This document shows positions 7,109 to 15,699 of a DNA stretch of 33,755 bases, in pieces; the first letter of the stretch is position 1, and every line of letters starts with the position of its first letter. Location of the stretch: IMG/VR virus record IMGVR_UViG_3300009504_000019, positions 1 to 33,755 of that record; one strand, written 5' to 3'. The stretch is from a virus. The notes beneath the pieces were generated by a model. That model saw nothing but the letters and a program-made list of their open reading frames with translations. It ran no database searches and had not been told where the DNA came from. The position numbers and the translations under genes are program-made.

Positions 7109-7992
7109 TTAATCTTTCCTGGATAAATAGCTGGACCCATTAGAATCGCATGCCACATTCCTTCTATGGACCAAGCGTCAATCGGAGTAGTGAATTGTTT
7201 GTATTCTGGTCCTTGGCTGTCTAGTGCCACAAGTAACCGAACGTAGAATTCTCTTGAGCGATGCAAAATGTTTTCTTTTGGAATTGCCCACATTGCTCCG
7301 TATCCAAAGTAGTAAGGAACCGGCAAAGGGCAATCAAACACTTCTTCCCAAGCTTCTTCAAACCAACGTAAGTTTGATTTGGGATTCCGAGAACCAAAAT
7401 GCATAAAGAGTCCATAGCGAATTTCATAGGGACCAACCTTAATGACTAAGTCCTTATCCTTAATATTCTGTTTTGGAAAGTGTGGACTGTAGTAAGGAGT
7501 TAGACTTGTCGGAATCGTATGTTTGAGTTGGAGTAGTCCAAACAAATCAGGGGCGTGGAATAAGGCATTGCCCTGAACGGTAAAGGTTACGTCGGCCAAA
7601 GAATCATAGTTCTCAACTATATGAGTTAAGAAGGCATGGGCTTCTCGTCCAACGTTGGGCAGTTGAGTAACGTGTACTCGTGGGTCGCCGATGTCTTGGT
7701 AGTCGTTACCTTTGTTGTAGATGGTAATGCGATCTATGTTTCTTGGGGTACCTAAGATCCAAGTCAAAGATTCGTTGTATCGTGCAACTACTAATTCTGC
7801 TTTAAGGTTTGGTCTAATATGTTTTCCTTGATTTTTACTTTTGATTTCAGCTTCTTCTTGTTGAAGATCGATTTTGAGTAAGTCTAAAGCAGGTTGAAAA
7901 CAATCTATTGGAAAGTTTGAAGTAGTCCGATCCATAAGGATTTTATCGTCTATTAGTTCAAATCGAACTGTCATTGTTTTGAGGGGTTTCAT
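7105..7992 (-). CDS. DUF3431 family protein, glycosyltransferase-like
   Basis: Family features are the N-terminal VVARYNESLTWI, then ITIYNKG, then LPNVGREAHAFLTHIVENY and TFTVQGNALFH. These match DUF3431, a domain widespread in polysaccharide clusters and predicted to be glycosyltransferase-like; its reaction is not established to my knowledge. The protein is 295 residues and appears soluble. The start is uncertain: ATG at 7992 overlaps the upstream gene by 35 bases, and ATG at 7974 overlaps by 17; neither has a clear Shine-Dalgarno. Its end overlaps the mutase start by 4 bases. In this operon it probably adds a sugar to the same glycan as its neighbours. Confidence 0.75.
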   Translation of the reverse strand: MKPLKTMTVRFELIDDKILMDRTTSNFPIDCFQPALDLLKIDLQQEEAEIKSKNQGKHIRPNLKAELVVARYNESLTWILGTPRNIDRITIYNKGNDYQDIGDPRVHVTQLPNVGREAHAFLTHIVENYDSLADVTFTVQGNALFHAPDLFGLLQLKHTIPTSLTPYYSPHFPKQNIKDKDLVIKVGPYEIRYGLFMHFGSRNPKSNLRWFEEAWEEVFDCPLPVPYYFGYGAMWAIPKENILHRSREFYVRLLVALDSQGPEYKQFTTPIDAWSIEGMWHAILMGPAIYPGKIK

Positions 7993-9157
7993 TTAGATTT
8001 TCTGAAGGAAGGGCTTCACCGCAAAACCATACAACATAATCAAGTTGAGGCATCCGAATTTTACGGAGTTTATTTGTAGGAATATCAGCGTCAGTAATTT
8101 CACACCAATCCCATTGTTTTCTTAAGATATTGTTTTTGAATACTTGTAAGTTTGGGGCATAGTCGTGAGCCATAACAATATCGCCCGGTTTTGCGATGTT
8201 TGCTATGATTTTTATTTCTTTTCGTTTATTGCCGCCATCACAAAGAATAAGGGTTCTGCCAGGACTAGTAATGAATTCTGTGGTATCTGGTAGGTTGTCT
8301 TTGGTCAATGGGTCTGTGACTTTCCAGTCTATATTGAATTTGGTTAGAACGTTTCGTTTTGGACAAGGTTTGATGTCGTGGGTTCTGATTGGGATATCGG
8401 GAGCTAGGTCCCGTAGCATTAAAGTGAATCCGCCTCCGGCTGTACCAATTTCAAGAATTCGTATGGGTGGGTATTTGGCAAGTAGATTGATGAAAGCGGA
8501 TTGAACTTTAGGATGTTGTTGAATTGGTAGCCCGCGATAGATTCCCCGTCCTCTGCGGATCTTAGTCATGACTATTCCATTGGATCGCCAATGTTCTTTG
8601 GATGCTTTTGTATGCCAAAAGTGAAAGAGAGGTCCGGCTAATCTAATATGAGGAATCCGAGAAAGAAATTCGTTGTCTTCAAATCCCCATCCTTTAAAAC
8701 TTTCATTCATTTGATATTTGAGAAATAGATCAGATCGGACAATCCACATGCCTCCTGGAGCGGGTTTAGTTCTTCGATTTCGAAACATACGACCAGAGGG
8801 CCGAGCCTTTGGTGAAGTCTTTAGAACCTTAGTAGATTCTATAGATGTCATTCTACAGACACTATTATGTGGAATATAAAGAAAATCATACTGTTCAGCT
8901 AACCGGATTGCATGTCGTAAAGACCAATCGCAAATGAAAACGTCTGCGTCGGCGATCACACAAATATGATTCGGAAATTGTTCAATTGCAGTATTGAGGA
9001 TTTTTGATTTGTTAAATGGTCCTATTGTTTTGTCTGTTTCTATGTGAACTGCTTCTGCTCCAAAGCGGTGGGTGTAATATTTCACTAACCATTCAAATCC
9101 AGCTTTGCGATCAGGACTAGGACGCCAAGGAATAATGATTTTAACAGGTAATGTCAT
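7958..9157 (-). CDS. glycosyltransferase (GT-A) fused to a SAM methyltransferase
   Basis: The N-terminal half is a GT-A glycosyltransferase: an IIIPWRP start, the metal-binding D-x-D in ADADVF (D70, D72), then GGMWIVRSDLF (135-145) and GWGFEDNEF (156-164). That order is typical of galactosyl- and hexosaminyltransferases of the chondroitin-polymerase/GT7 C-terminal type. The second half (about 215-399) is a class I methyltransferase with motif I LEIGTAGGGF (235-244), an acidic ILCDGGN strand (304-310) and MAHDYAP (329-335), as in cephalosporin-hydroxylase-like or Methyltransf_24 proteins. One polypeptide could add a sugar and methylate it. The start overlaps the previous gene by 4 bases. Confidence 0.82.
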   Translation of the reverse strand: MTLPVKIIIPWRPSPDRKAGFEWLVKYYTHRFGAEAVHIETDKTIGPFNKSKILNTAIEQFPNHICVIADADVFICDWSLRHAIRLAEQYDFLYIPHNSVCRMTSIESTKVLKTSPKARPSGRMFRNRRTKPAPGGMWIVRSDLFLKYQMNESFKGWGFEDNEFLSRIPHIRLAGPLFHFWHTKASKEHWRSNGIVMTKIRRGRGIYRGLPIQQHPKVQSAFINLLAKYPPIRILEIGTAGGGFTLMLRDLAPDIPIRTHDIKPCPKRNVLTKFNIDWKVTDPLTKDNLPDTTEFITSPGRTLILCDGGNKRKEIKIIANIAKPGDIVMAHDYAPNLQVFKNNILRKQWDWCEITDADIPTNKLRKIRMPQLDYVVWFCGEALPSENLNETPQNNDSSI

Positions 9158-10377
9158 TTTTCTACTGAACTTGGTTTATTGAATTGTTCTTGTAAGAAGG
9201 TTTCTACTGCCCCTTTGTATTGTGAATCTGTATGATTCAAAACTTTATGAGGCGTCTTAATTATTTTGTGCTTACTAGCTACTCGTAAGTAGCGTCGTCC
9301 CCAATCTTCTGCGATACCTGAAAGATTGGAATTAAGATACAAACATTCCCAATTTCTATACTGACCAGTCATTAGGTTTAAATCTTTTACCATTTGTAGA
9401 AAAGATTCAGAAATAATAGGTTGAGGCAGATGAGAAGCGAAGTCATATGTGGGTCTGTTGTTAGTAAATAGCCACCGATAGGCATGGAGGCGTGTCTTGC
9501 CCCACGCATTCTTAGGCTTCCACTTTTTGAAACGTTCTTGGCTTACATGTCGGACGTATTTGGGAACAGTTGCTTCTTGAACTGTAAATGGTTTGATCCA
9601 ATAGATATCATCCATCATCCAGACGTACTGTTCTAACTGATTTGCCGCTGTTAGAAGCTTATGATAACAGTCTCGGAAAGCATGAAACTCTTGCCGTTTG
9701 ATTCTTGGGCAATGGATCATTTCTCCGACGTACCAATCAGGCTGATCTCCAACCACAAGTATCCGAGCGTTTGGATGGTGGTGTAAGACAGACCGGATAG
9801 AGTATTTAAGCTCATCGCCTACGGCTCCACCTGCCCAATACGTCCATACAAAGGGCCAATGTTTAATTCCTACGGCATCTCGAGTTTGGTATTCGTGAAT
9901 TGCCCTAAAGATTCCTAGTTCAACCTGCTCTTGGGTAACTTCTGGAAACTTTTTACGAATTGAGTTATAGAACCAACGAGTTAATTTGTCTTTATTTTCT
10001 AAACACTTAGCATCAGTCCAACGATTCATCGCTGATATGTAATCTTTACAGGCACATCCATCCTCTGGATTAGCCCAAGCGTTATTCTTGACAAGGATAT
10101 TTCCAATACCGTCCTTAGCTAAATCTATTGAAATATCTCTTTGCAATTCTTCAACTTCTTTTAATCTTTCTTGTATATTCTCTGGATAAAGATGTTGATA
10201 AGGTTGTCCTAGCTTTTGTAAAGTGATTCTAGCGAGACCAATCGTCACAAGGTTTTCAGTTTGTGGATTTGGTTGCTCTTTGCAAGCCTTACAGGATTGG
10301 GAATTGGTCGGAATAGATTGTTTGGCAAGAAGAGTAGCTACGGAACAATTTCCGTCAGTTAAATGAGGGCAAGGCAT
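9154..10377 (-). CDS. glycosyltransferase-like protein with Cys-rich N-terminal domains
   Basis: Three parts are seen in 407 residues. Residues 1-35 hold a small Cys cluster (C3, C11, C29, C32) that could bind a metal ion. Residues about 98-145 carry a second Cys motif (GCACKDYISAMNRW, then C125), a short domain I believe recurs in phage and environmental bacterial proteins. From about 172 on the sequence resembles capsular-polysaccharide or stealth-type glycosyltransferases: FVWTYWAGGAVGDELKYSIRSVLHHHP, ILVVGDQPDW, then WMMDDIYWIKPF with the acidic pair D256/D257. It probably transfers a sugar or sugar phosphate. It directly follows the Ser-rich protein gene with a 36-base gap and heads the sugar block. 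Confidence 0.65.
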   Translation of the reverse strand: MPCPHLTDGNCSVATLLAKQSIPTNSQSCKACKEQPNPQTENLVTIGLARITLQKLGQPYQHLYPENIQERLKEVEELQRDISIDLAKDGIGNILVKNNAWANPEDGCACKDYISAMNRWTDAKCLENKDKLTRWFYNSIRKKFPEVTQEQVELGIFRAIHEYQTRDAVGIKHWPFVWTYWAGGAVGDELKYSIRSVLHHHPNARILVVGDQPDWYVGEMIHCPRIKRQEFHAFRDCYHKLLTAANQLEQYVWMMDDIYWIKPFTVQEATVPKYVRHVSQERFKKWKPKNAWGKTRLHAYRWLFTNNRPTYDFASHLPQPIISESFLQMVKDLNLMTGQYRNWECLYLNSNLSGIAEDWGRRYLRVASKHKIIKTPHKVLNHTDSQYKGAVETFLQEQFNKPSSVEK

Positions 10378-10413
10378 GATAATAGTTAGATCATCGGGGG
10401 AAGAATCAGTTAA

Positions 10414-11253
10414 CTAGAGTCCGCAAGTGTTTATGATTTGTATCCAATTGGTACCATCATATTCATATACACAATCTCCCGGACAAGTTGTAAGTGTAAT
10501 GTCATGGTTACAGAAAGCTGTAAAGATTTGACCTGGAAAAATACCGGCTCCAGGGGCACCCGCACACTTACAATCTGGATCGGGTGGTTCTGATGGTGTT
10601 GAATATGAACTTGAGTAGCTTGCTGATTCTGAAGAAAAAGAAATAGATTGGCTTAAAGATTCGCTAGAGGAAGTGCTTTGGGAAACACTAGAAGAAACAC
10701 TTTGAGATTGGCTAGATGAAACGCTTTCGGAAATACTAGAAGAGGGGATAGATTCGCTATAACTAATAGACGGATCACTATATGAAATTGATTCACTTAA
10801 AGACTCACTTAAAGAACTGCTAACAGATTCACTTATAGATTCACTTAAAGAACTACTAACAGACTGGCTTTCTGAACTGCTGACAGATTCACTTAAAGAA
10901 CTACTTATAGATTCACTAGAAGAAACACTTTTGGATTCACTAGAACTTAATGATTCACTAAGAGAACTACTTAATGATTCACTAAGAGAACTACTTAATG
11001 ACTCACTTGACGATACCGAAACACTAAGTGATTCGCTTGACGACAAGCTACTACTCGGTTCGCTCGACGAATACGACGATGAGACACTAAGGGATTCTGA
11101 CGAAGATTGTGACTCTGAACTGCTTTGCGAACTCGAGGAACTGCTAAAGGAACTGGAGGAGCTACTACTACTTGACGAAGAACTGCTACTACTAGAAGAG
11201 CTGCTTCCCAGACAACAGGTACAATCCCCTGAGCGTGGACCATGCCATCCCAT
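10414..11253 (-). CDS. Ser-rich mucin-like virion protein with Cys-rich ends
   Basis: This 279-residue protein begins with a short Cys-containing segment (GDCTCCLG), then a nearly pure poly-Ser stretch, and then about 150 residues of SES, SQS and SVSSS repeats. It ends in a 55-residue domain with six Cys residues (CKCAG, then TAFC, TTC, GDC, NTC) that probably forms disulphides or binds metal. The Ser tract resembles glycosylated Ser-rich repeat adhesins and mucins, although such tracts also act as plain linkers in phage tail proteins. The start directly abuts the stop of the upstream tail gene (TAAATG), so it belongs to the tail-tip group. The next genes downstream are all sugar enzymes, which makes it a natural candidate for O-glycosylation. 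Confidence 0.7.
   Translation of the reverse strand: MGWHGPRSGDCTCCLGSSSSSSSSSSSSSSSSSSSFSSSSSSQSSSESQSSSESLSVSSSYSSSEPSSSLSSSESLSVSVSSSESLSSSLSESLSSSLSESLSSSESKSVSSSESISSSLSESVSSSESQSVSSSLSESISESVSSSLSESLSESISYSDPSISYSESIPSSSISESVSSSQSQSVSSSVSQSTSSSESLSQSISFSSESASYSSSYSTPSEPPDPDCKCAGAPGAGIFPGQIFTAFCNHDITLTTCPGDCVYEYDGTNWIQIINTCGL
10420..11220 (-). repeat. low-complexity Ser codon tract
   Basis: Within the Ser-rich gene the DNA is a degenerate triplet repeat of AGT, AGC and TCN codons, with regularly placed GAA (Glu) and CAA/CAG (Gln) codons. Mixed use of two unrelated Ser codon families shows that protein composition, not DNA slippage alone, has been kept. The 5' end (about 11150-11215) is the purest part and is likely to vary in length between relatives. 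The C-terminal Cys domain lies outside the tract. Confidence 0.7.
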
Positions 11254-11889
11254 TTAGATACCTTTGGGGCAGGGGGCTTGTATTGCATAGTATTTTCCGT
11301 CTTGGAGATTACATAAACCCTTGTCTTCTTCTAGTAAACCAATAGCCCATCCGCTTGGATCATATAGATTGTAAGGATCCTCTCCTACTTGATCTCCAAA
11401 CACTTCTCCATTGAGTTTGTAAATTTCTGCTAAGGCTACCCCTTCGCCCATATCTTCAACCAATTTGAATCCGAAGATTACATCGGAGGTTGGAATAAAG
11501 AAATACTGACCATGTTGAAGAGTAATCCAGACCTTAGTACTGTCTTCGATATACTGATTTGTGAAATCATGGGCTAGACGATACTGTGGAGGGTCGTAAG
11601 GTACGACAGATAGGGATTGCTGCCCCACTGCTTCGGCATAAACCGGACGACCTAATTTGACCCAGAAAGTATTAGCTGGACGATCTGGATAAAGGGCTGA
11701 ACTTTCAATTTCCGAAATGGGGTCGTAGCCGACTGTAATTCCGGCTCGTACGTCTTTGGCTGAAACCGAAGAATAATTACGGATTGCCTGTGCTACCGCT
11801 TGGTCAATTAAAGCGGGAACCCGATTTCGCCATTGTTGGAGTTCTCGTATGGCCTTTTCTGACCAAATAAAGCCTTCGTTACGTGTCAT
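11254..11889 (-). CDS. tail-tip or tail-associated protein, 211 aa
   Basis: The family is unknown to me, but the place is clear: it lies between the tape-measure cluster and the Ser-rich protein, in the usual position of distal tail genes. The N-terminal 50 residues are helical (IRELQQWRNRVPALIDQAVAQAIRNY); the rest is beta-rich with many aromatic residues. It overlaps its upstream neighbour by 4 bases (ATGA) and abuts the Ser-rich gene. Two Cys near the end (C-x6-C-like spacing) are not a known motif. A structural role in the baseplate or tail tip is inferred from the context only. Confidence 0.5.
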   Translation of the reverse strand: MTRNEGFIWSEKAIRELQQWRNRVPALIDQAVAQAIRNYSSVSAKDVRAGITVGYDPISEIESSALYPDRPANTFWVKLGRPVYAEAVGQQSLSVVPYDPPQYRLAHDFTNQYIEDSTKVWITLQHGQYFFIPTSDVIFGFKLVEDMGEGVALAEIYKLNGEVFGDQVGEDPYNLYDPSGWAIGLLEEDKGLCNLQDGKYYAIQAPCPKGI

Positions 11890-12845
11890 GAAAACGGTCC
11901 AGGTAATGTAGTGGGCATTCCGGGGATACCAGCAAAATCAATCTCTCGTTCTACCTTGAAAATATTCCACTTCATATCACCAGTGTTTTCTGTGCCGTCA
12001 CAACTGAGTCTAACTGGTTCATTTAAAGGTACGTCATTATCGCCTGCTTTGGCTTCCTTAGAGGCAATGACTCCGGCTACCTTTAGAGGGGCTTTACCCT
12101 CATTAGGAAGAACAGTGTACCATCCTTCTAGACCGGCTAAATCAGATCCAGTACAAATGTTCGTTGTTGGATTTTTGACTCGTCTAATATGAAACTCGAA
12201 ATCGTTTTTGACGTAAGCCAACGGACCAGCGTAGGCTACACTCCATCGCCAAGAAGCGAGCTTAGCTTGTCGCTTTTCTAAGCCCCAAATTGCTACCTCA
12301 TTAACCTTACCAATCATTTGAGCTCGGAGCCCTAGATTGATGGTTGGAGTGTTATAGCTAATGGAGAGGCCGTCAGTGTTAGATTGGACTGTGGGTGGCT
12401 GTGGGTAGGGTTCGCCTGCCGTGTTAGCTATGGGAGCGTCATCCACGTCTCTAAATACGCTCTCGGTCTCTCCGATAAACGACCCGGCTATAACCGGAGG
12501 GTCACTTACCGGGTTGGACCTAGGATCTCCTTGGGATCTCTCCGACGTTGCTGTTGACCAAGTAACCGTGACCTGCCACTTAATACACTTCTCGAGTCCG
12601 CTGCCAAGATCATATAGAATTTGTTCTTGGGGGTCGGCAGAGGCACCATCTACAAAAGACCAAAGGTCGTATTCACCATACCAGTAATAGGCATTTCCAA
12701 AACCTGGAATTCCAGGGGCGTTCATTACTGCTAAAGAACCTTCAGCCAAAGAAGCAATGACTTGAAAGGTTGCTTTATACGTCCGATTGAATTTCTTATC
12801 TACACCACCAGAAGTCTTGAGTGGCTTAGCTATTCCGACAGTCAT
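11886..12845 (-). CDS. tail-tip or baseplate structural protein, 319 aa
   Basis: The gene follows the tape-measure gene at 10 bases, the usual place of distal tail and baseplate hub proteins. The product is beta-rich and full of Gly, Pro and aromatic residues (PGIPGFGNAYYWYGEYDLW), with no signal peptide and no membrane segment. I do not recognise the family. Its end overlaps the next gene by 4 bases, so the two proteins are probably made together and may form one tail-tip complex. The exact role cannot be read from the sequence. Confidence 0.55.
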   Translation of the reverse strand: MTVGIAKPLKTSGGVDKKFNRTYKATFQVIASLAEGSLAVMNAPGIPGFGNAYYWYGEYDLWSFVDGASADPQEQILYDLGSGLEKCIKWQVTVTWSTATSERSQGDPRSNPVSDPPVIAGSFIGETESVFRDVDDAPIANTAGEPYPQPPTVQSNTDGLSISYNTPTINLGLRAQMIGKVNEVAIWGLEKRQAKLASWRWSVAYAGPLAYVKNDFEFHIRRVKNPTTNICTGSDLAGLEGWYTVLPNEGKAPLKVAGVIASKEAKAGDNDVPLNEPVRLSCDGTENTGDMKWNIFKVEREIDFAGIPGMPTTLPGPFS

Positions 12846-12855
12846 AGGTTACTCT

Positions 12856-15363
12856 TTAGATGGTGTCAAGATCATCGGCGACAGCAAGTTGCAAAACATT
12901 AGGATTCGGTTGATTCCTTAATCGCTCTGCAAGCAATTCTAATACACCAAGAAGCTTGGTTTCTGTTTCCTTAGTACGACTCCGTCCTTCTGCTTCTGTA
13001 GCTTTTCTGGCTTCTACTTTGGCTAAAGCAGGATCAGCTCCCTGCTCATTGACCATAATGTTTTCGCGAGCCTTACTTCTCATACCAATTAGATCTTCTT
13101 CAAGGCCTTCTCGTCCAATTCCGAACTCTGACATCTGAGGTCCGTTCATGGCCATCCAAAAAGCGTTAGCTTCTTGGGTAGCCTCCTGGAGGCCTTTGTT
13201 AAGTGCGTCGATTCCGGCTTCAAATGTTTCGGGTTTAATTAAACCTTTGTCAAGGAGGTCTTGAAGTTCTTGGGCTTGGTCAATCGCCTTATCGGTTTTC
13301 GAACGGTACTGTTCGTCTAAGGCCTTCCCACGGTCGATTTCTCTCTGAGCCTCTGCGGCCGCCTGTTTGGCCTCTTCCCGTTTCTGTTGGATTGCCCTAA
13401 TCTGTTCATCAAAGAACCTAGCTGCCTCTATAAGTTGAGGGTCCACTCCCTCTTGTTCCATCTTCCAGATTTCATTATTCTTTTCGCCATCTGGATCCTC
13501 TTCCTGTGCCATAAACTTAAAGCGTTCTTGCAAAGAGCTTAGGTAATCCCTGTTCTTTTGATGAGCAGCTTCTTCTTTCTTAATACGCTCGTCAATAGTT
13601 TTATTGATTTCTTCTTGTTCTCTGCGTTCTTGTTTGATAAGATCAATCTGTTCTTGGTACATTTTGGATTCTTCTATAACGGCGGGGTCTACCCCTTCCC
13701 GTTCAAGATCCCAAATCTTACGATCCTTTTCGCCCTTTGGATCGTTCTCTTGTACCATAAAATCCAAAGTATCTTTGAGGGACTTTAAATGATCGTCACC
13801 TTTCTTTTTAAGCTTCTCTTGAGCTTCAATTTGTTTTTCTAATTCACGGTTGATAGCTTCTTGGGCATCTCGTTCAGCCTTTTTAGTTGCTGCGGTTTTC
13901 TCTGCCTCAAATCTAGCCGCTTCCATCTTAGTTAGAATTTCTTCTGCGGTCTTGGCTTCAAAACCATCTAACATCATAGCGGTACCAGCGGCAAACTCTC
14001 CCATTGAGAATCTAGCTGCCCCGATGATAACCTTATTGATGTCAATGAAGAGACCCAATAAGACAACGGCAAGATCTACCACAAATCGGATCTGTTCTTT
14101 AAACTCTCCGGCCGGAGGAATCCATTCAAGAACATAGTCAGCGATGACTTGTACCAATGGGGCAAACTCTGCCGCGAGTTGCGTAAACCAACCACCCAAG
14201 GCGTCAGTCACCTTACTCATAGAATCGTTGGCTGATTGGATCGCTTCTGCTTGAGCGTCCGTAATGGTTAAGCCATAACGTTGAGCCCATTCTTCGGCTT
14301 CTCGAAGGGCCTCGGCTTGACTTGTAAGGGCAAGAACAACTTCTTTAGAATTTTGACCAAAGATAGTTTGGGCTATGCGAGCTCGGTCAGCGTGACTGCC
14401 ATAGTTTTCCATGGCTTTAGCAACGGCTCTAAATTGCTCCGTAGGAGACATAGAAGCCATCTGTTGAGCACTTAGGCCAAGGTCTTTAAATGCTTTCGCT
14501 GCCTTACCGCCACTCTCAGCCGCTTGGCCTACCGTCCTTTGAAGACGTTGTAATGCCGCCTCTGCCTTAGAGGCATCCATACCGGCTACTTCTTTAAGAG
14601 CATGGGAGAGTGACTGCAAATCAGTAACACTTTCTCCCATCGCCGCTGCTCGTTTGGCTACGCGATCTAATGAATCAAATTCTCCAACGAGCCTTTTGAT
14701 TCCTTGGTACATCGCATAGATTGGTCCAAGAGTAACCGTTAGGGCTCCTGCGATAAGTAGAATGATAGGTAAGAGTGAACCACTTGCTGCTACAAAGGCT
14801 TTAACAGAACCCACCAAACCACTTATCGTTCTTGAGACAGATCCAATAGGTCCGGGAAGACGGCTCATTCCACCAGATAGGTTATCCCATACCTGTTCAT
14901 TCTTCTTAACCTTTTCATGAGCCTCATTAACTTCTTCTACCGTCTTGGTATAAGATTCTACAGTCTTTTCTAAACCTGCCATAGATCGGCGAGATTTGCC
15001 AAAGATACTTTCCATCAATTCTTGTTGACGGATTTGTTCTTCGGTCATACCAACTGTGGAATTCGTTTGTTCTTCTAAAGCCTTTTCAGCTTCAACAACC
15101 TTATCAACTTCGGCGGCGATGCCCTTATTGCTTTCTGTCAGTTCCTCCATTGCCTTTCTGGCACCTGCCAAAATATCAATCTGGCTATCTTGAGCTTCTG
15201 AATATTCTACGACCGAAGCAGTCGTTTCTTCGATAGTTTGCTTTAATCCTTTTTGAAGCTCATTGAAACGTTCTATTCCTCTTTCTGCTTCTTCTGCAGA
15301 TAATTCAAAATCACTAAGATCTCCGACCAATTGGACGACTAGTTTCTCGATTACGTTTTCCAC
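12856..15363 (-). CDS. tail tape-measure protein
   Basis: This is the longest gene of the window (835 residues), placed directly after the tail chaperones. It is mostly helical and Glu/Lys/Gln-rich, with two hydrophobic stretches (about 190-215 and 425-447) in a coiled-coil background, as expected for a protein that sets tail length and travels through the tail tube. At about 0.15 nm per residue it predicts a tail of roughly 125 nm. The start is a GTG preceded by AAAGGGA, and it overlaps the chaperone frame by 50 bases. Residues 523-582 and 604-663 are an internal duplication. No muralytic domain is visible inside it. Confidence 0.9.
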   Translation of the reverse strand: MENVIEKLVVQLVGDLSDFELSAEEAERGIERFNELQKGLKQTIEETTASVVEYSEAQDSQIDILAGARKAMEELTESNKGIAAEVDKVVEAEKALEEQTNSTVGMTEEQIRQQELMESIFGKSRRSMAGLEKTVESYTKTVEEVNEAHEKVKKNEQVWDNLSGGMSRLPGPIGSVSRTISGLVGSVKAFVAASGSLLPIILLIAGALTVTLGPIYAMYQGIKRLVGEFDSLDRVAKRAAAMGESVTDLQSLSHALKEVAGMDASKAEAALQRLQRTVGQAAESGGKAAKAFKDLGLSAQQMASMSPTEQFRAVAKAMENYGSHADRARIAQTIFGQNSKEVVLALTSQAEALREAEEWAQRYGLTITDAQAEAIQSANDSMSKVTDALGGWFTQLAAEFAPLVQVIADYVLEWIPPAGEFKEQIRFVVDLAVVLLGLFIDINKVIIGAARFSMGEFAAGTAMMLDGFEAKTAEEILTKMEAARFEAEKTAATKKAERDAQEAINRELEKQIEAQEKLKKKGDDHLKSLKDTLDFMVQENDPKGEKDRKIWDLEREGVDPAVIEESKMYQEQIDLIKQERREQEEINKTIDERIKKEEAAHQKNRDYLSSLQERFKFMAQEEDPDGEKNNEIWKMEQEGVDPQLIEAARFFDEQIRAIQQKREEAKQAAAEAQREIDRGKALDEQYRSKTDKAIDQAQELQDLLDKGLIKPETFEAGIDALNKGLQEATQEANAFWMAMNGPQMSEFGIGREGLEEDLIGMRSKARENIMVNEQGADPALAKVEARKATEAEGRSRTKETETKLLGVLELLAERLRNQPNPNVLQLAVADDLDTI
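13375..13797 (-). repeat. internal duplication in the tape-measure gene
   Basis: Two 60-residue copies, about 81 residues apart, share the framework LKDTLDFMVQENDPKGEK / LQERFKFMAQEEDPDGEK and IWDLEREGVDPAVIE / IWKMEQEGVDPQLIE. The first copy is at 13618-13797 and the second at 13375-13554. The duplicated helices would lengthen the tail by about 12 nm if extended, so this may be a past change in tail length. Confidence 0.8.
14690..14800 (-). other. hydrophobic segment in tape measure
   Basis: Residues about 190-220 of the tape-measure protein (AFVAASGSLLPIILLIAGAL and following) are long and hydrophobic enough to span a membrane. Tape-measure proteins of siphoviruses often have such segments, which may insert in the host inner membrane during DNA injection. 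A second, shorter segment lies at about residues 425-447. Confidence 0.5.
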
Positions 15364-15652
15364 TTGTCTGTCCCTTTAGATTGATCGCACTTGTCCAGAT
15401 TGCTTTGCTGCGTTCCCAAGCTGACTTAGATTCTTCCTCTTTAGATTTTGGAGTGCTAAACACAAAATCTATTAAGAAAGATTTGATCGTCTTTTTCTTA
15501 CGACCCTCAGTATCTTCTAATACACAAGAAACTTCTCTAGCGATTTGTGCTAGATACCAATCTTGTTTTGTTTGTCGATTCCATTCTTCATTAAAGTAAG
15601 CCACCCACAAGAGATATTCCCTGTGGGTGGTTTCTTCCATCGTCTGAGCCAA
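15314..15652 (-). CDS. tail assembly chaperone, frameshifted second part (T-like)
   Basis: This 112-residue frame (TTG at 15652; ATG possible at 15640) lies between the G-like chaperone and the tape measure. REYLLWVAYFNEEW and DWYLAQIAREV resemble the conserved end of the lambda G-T type tail chaperones. The same frame is open upstream to 15745, past the end of the G-like gene, and reads VSQFSIWLRIAENTGRG in between, which looks like natural protein. I therefore think it is made mainly as a -1 frameshift fusion to the 160-residue gene, not from the weak TTG. The last 50 bases overlap the tape-measure start. Confidence 0.7.
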   Translation of the reverse strand: MAQTMEETTHREYLLWVAYFNEEWNRQTKQDWYLAQIAREVSCVLEDTEGRKKKTIKSFLIDFVFSTPKSKEEESKSAWERSKAIWTSAINLKGQTSGKRNRETSRPIGRRS

Positions 15653-15699
15653 TCCGCGACCGGTATTTTCTGCTATCCGTAACCAAATCGAAAATTGGC

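Noticed and set aside
10931-11257. Leu/Asp/Glu-rich plus-strand frame opposite the Ser-rich gene
   Set aside because: It is the reverse reading of repeated Ser and Glu codons and has no start site of its own.
12856-15363. A lytic domain within the tape measure
   Set aside because: No muramidase, transglycosylase or peptidase motif was visible; the hydrophobic parts are better explained as membrane-active segments.
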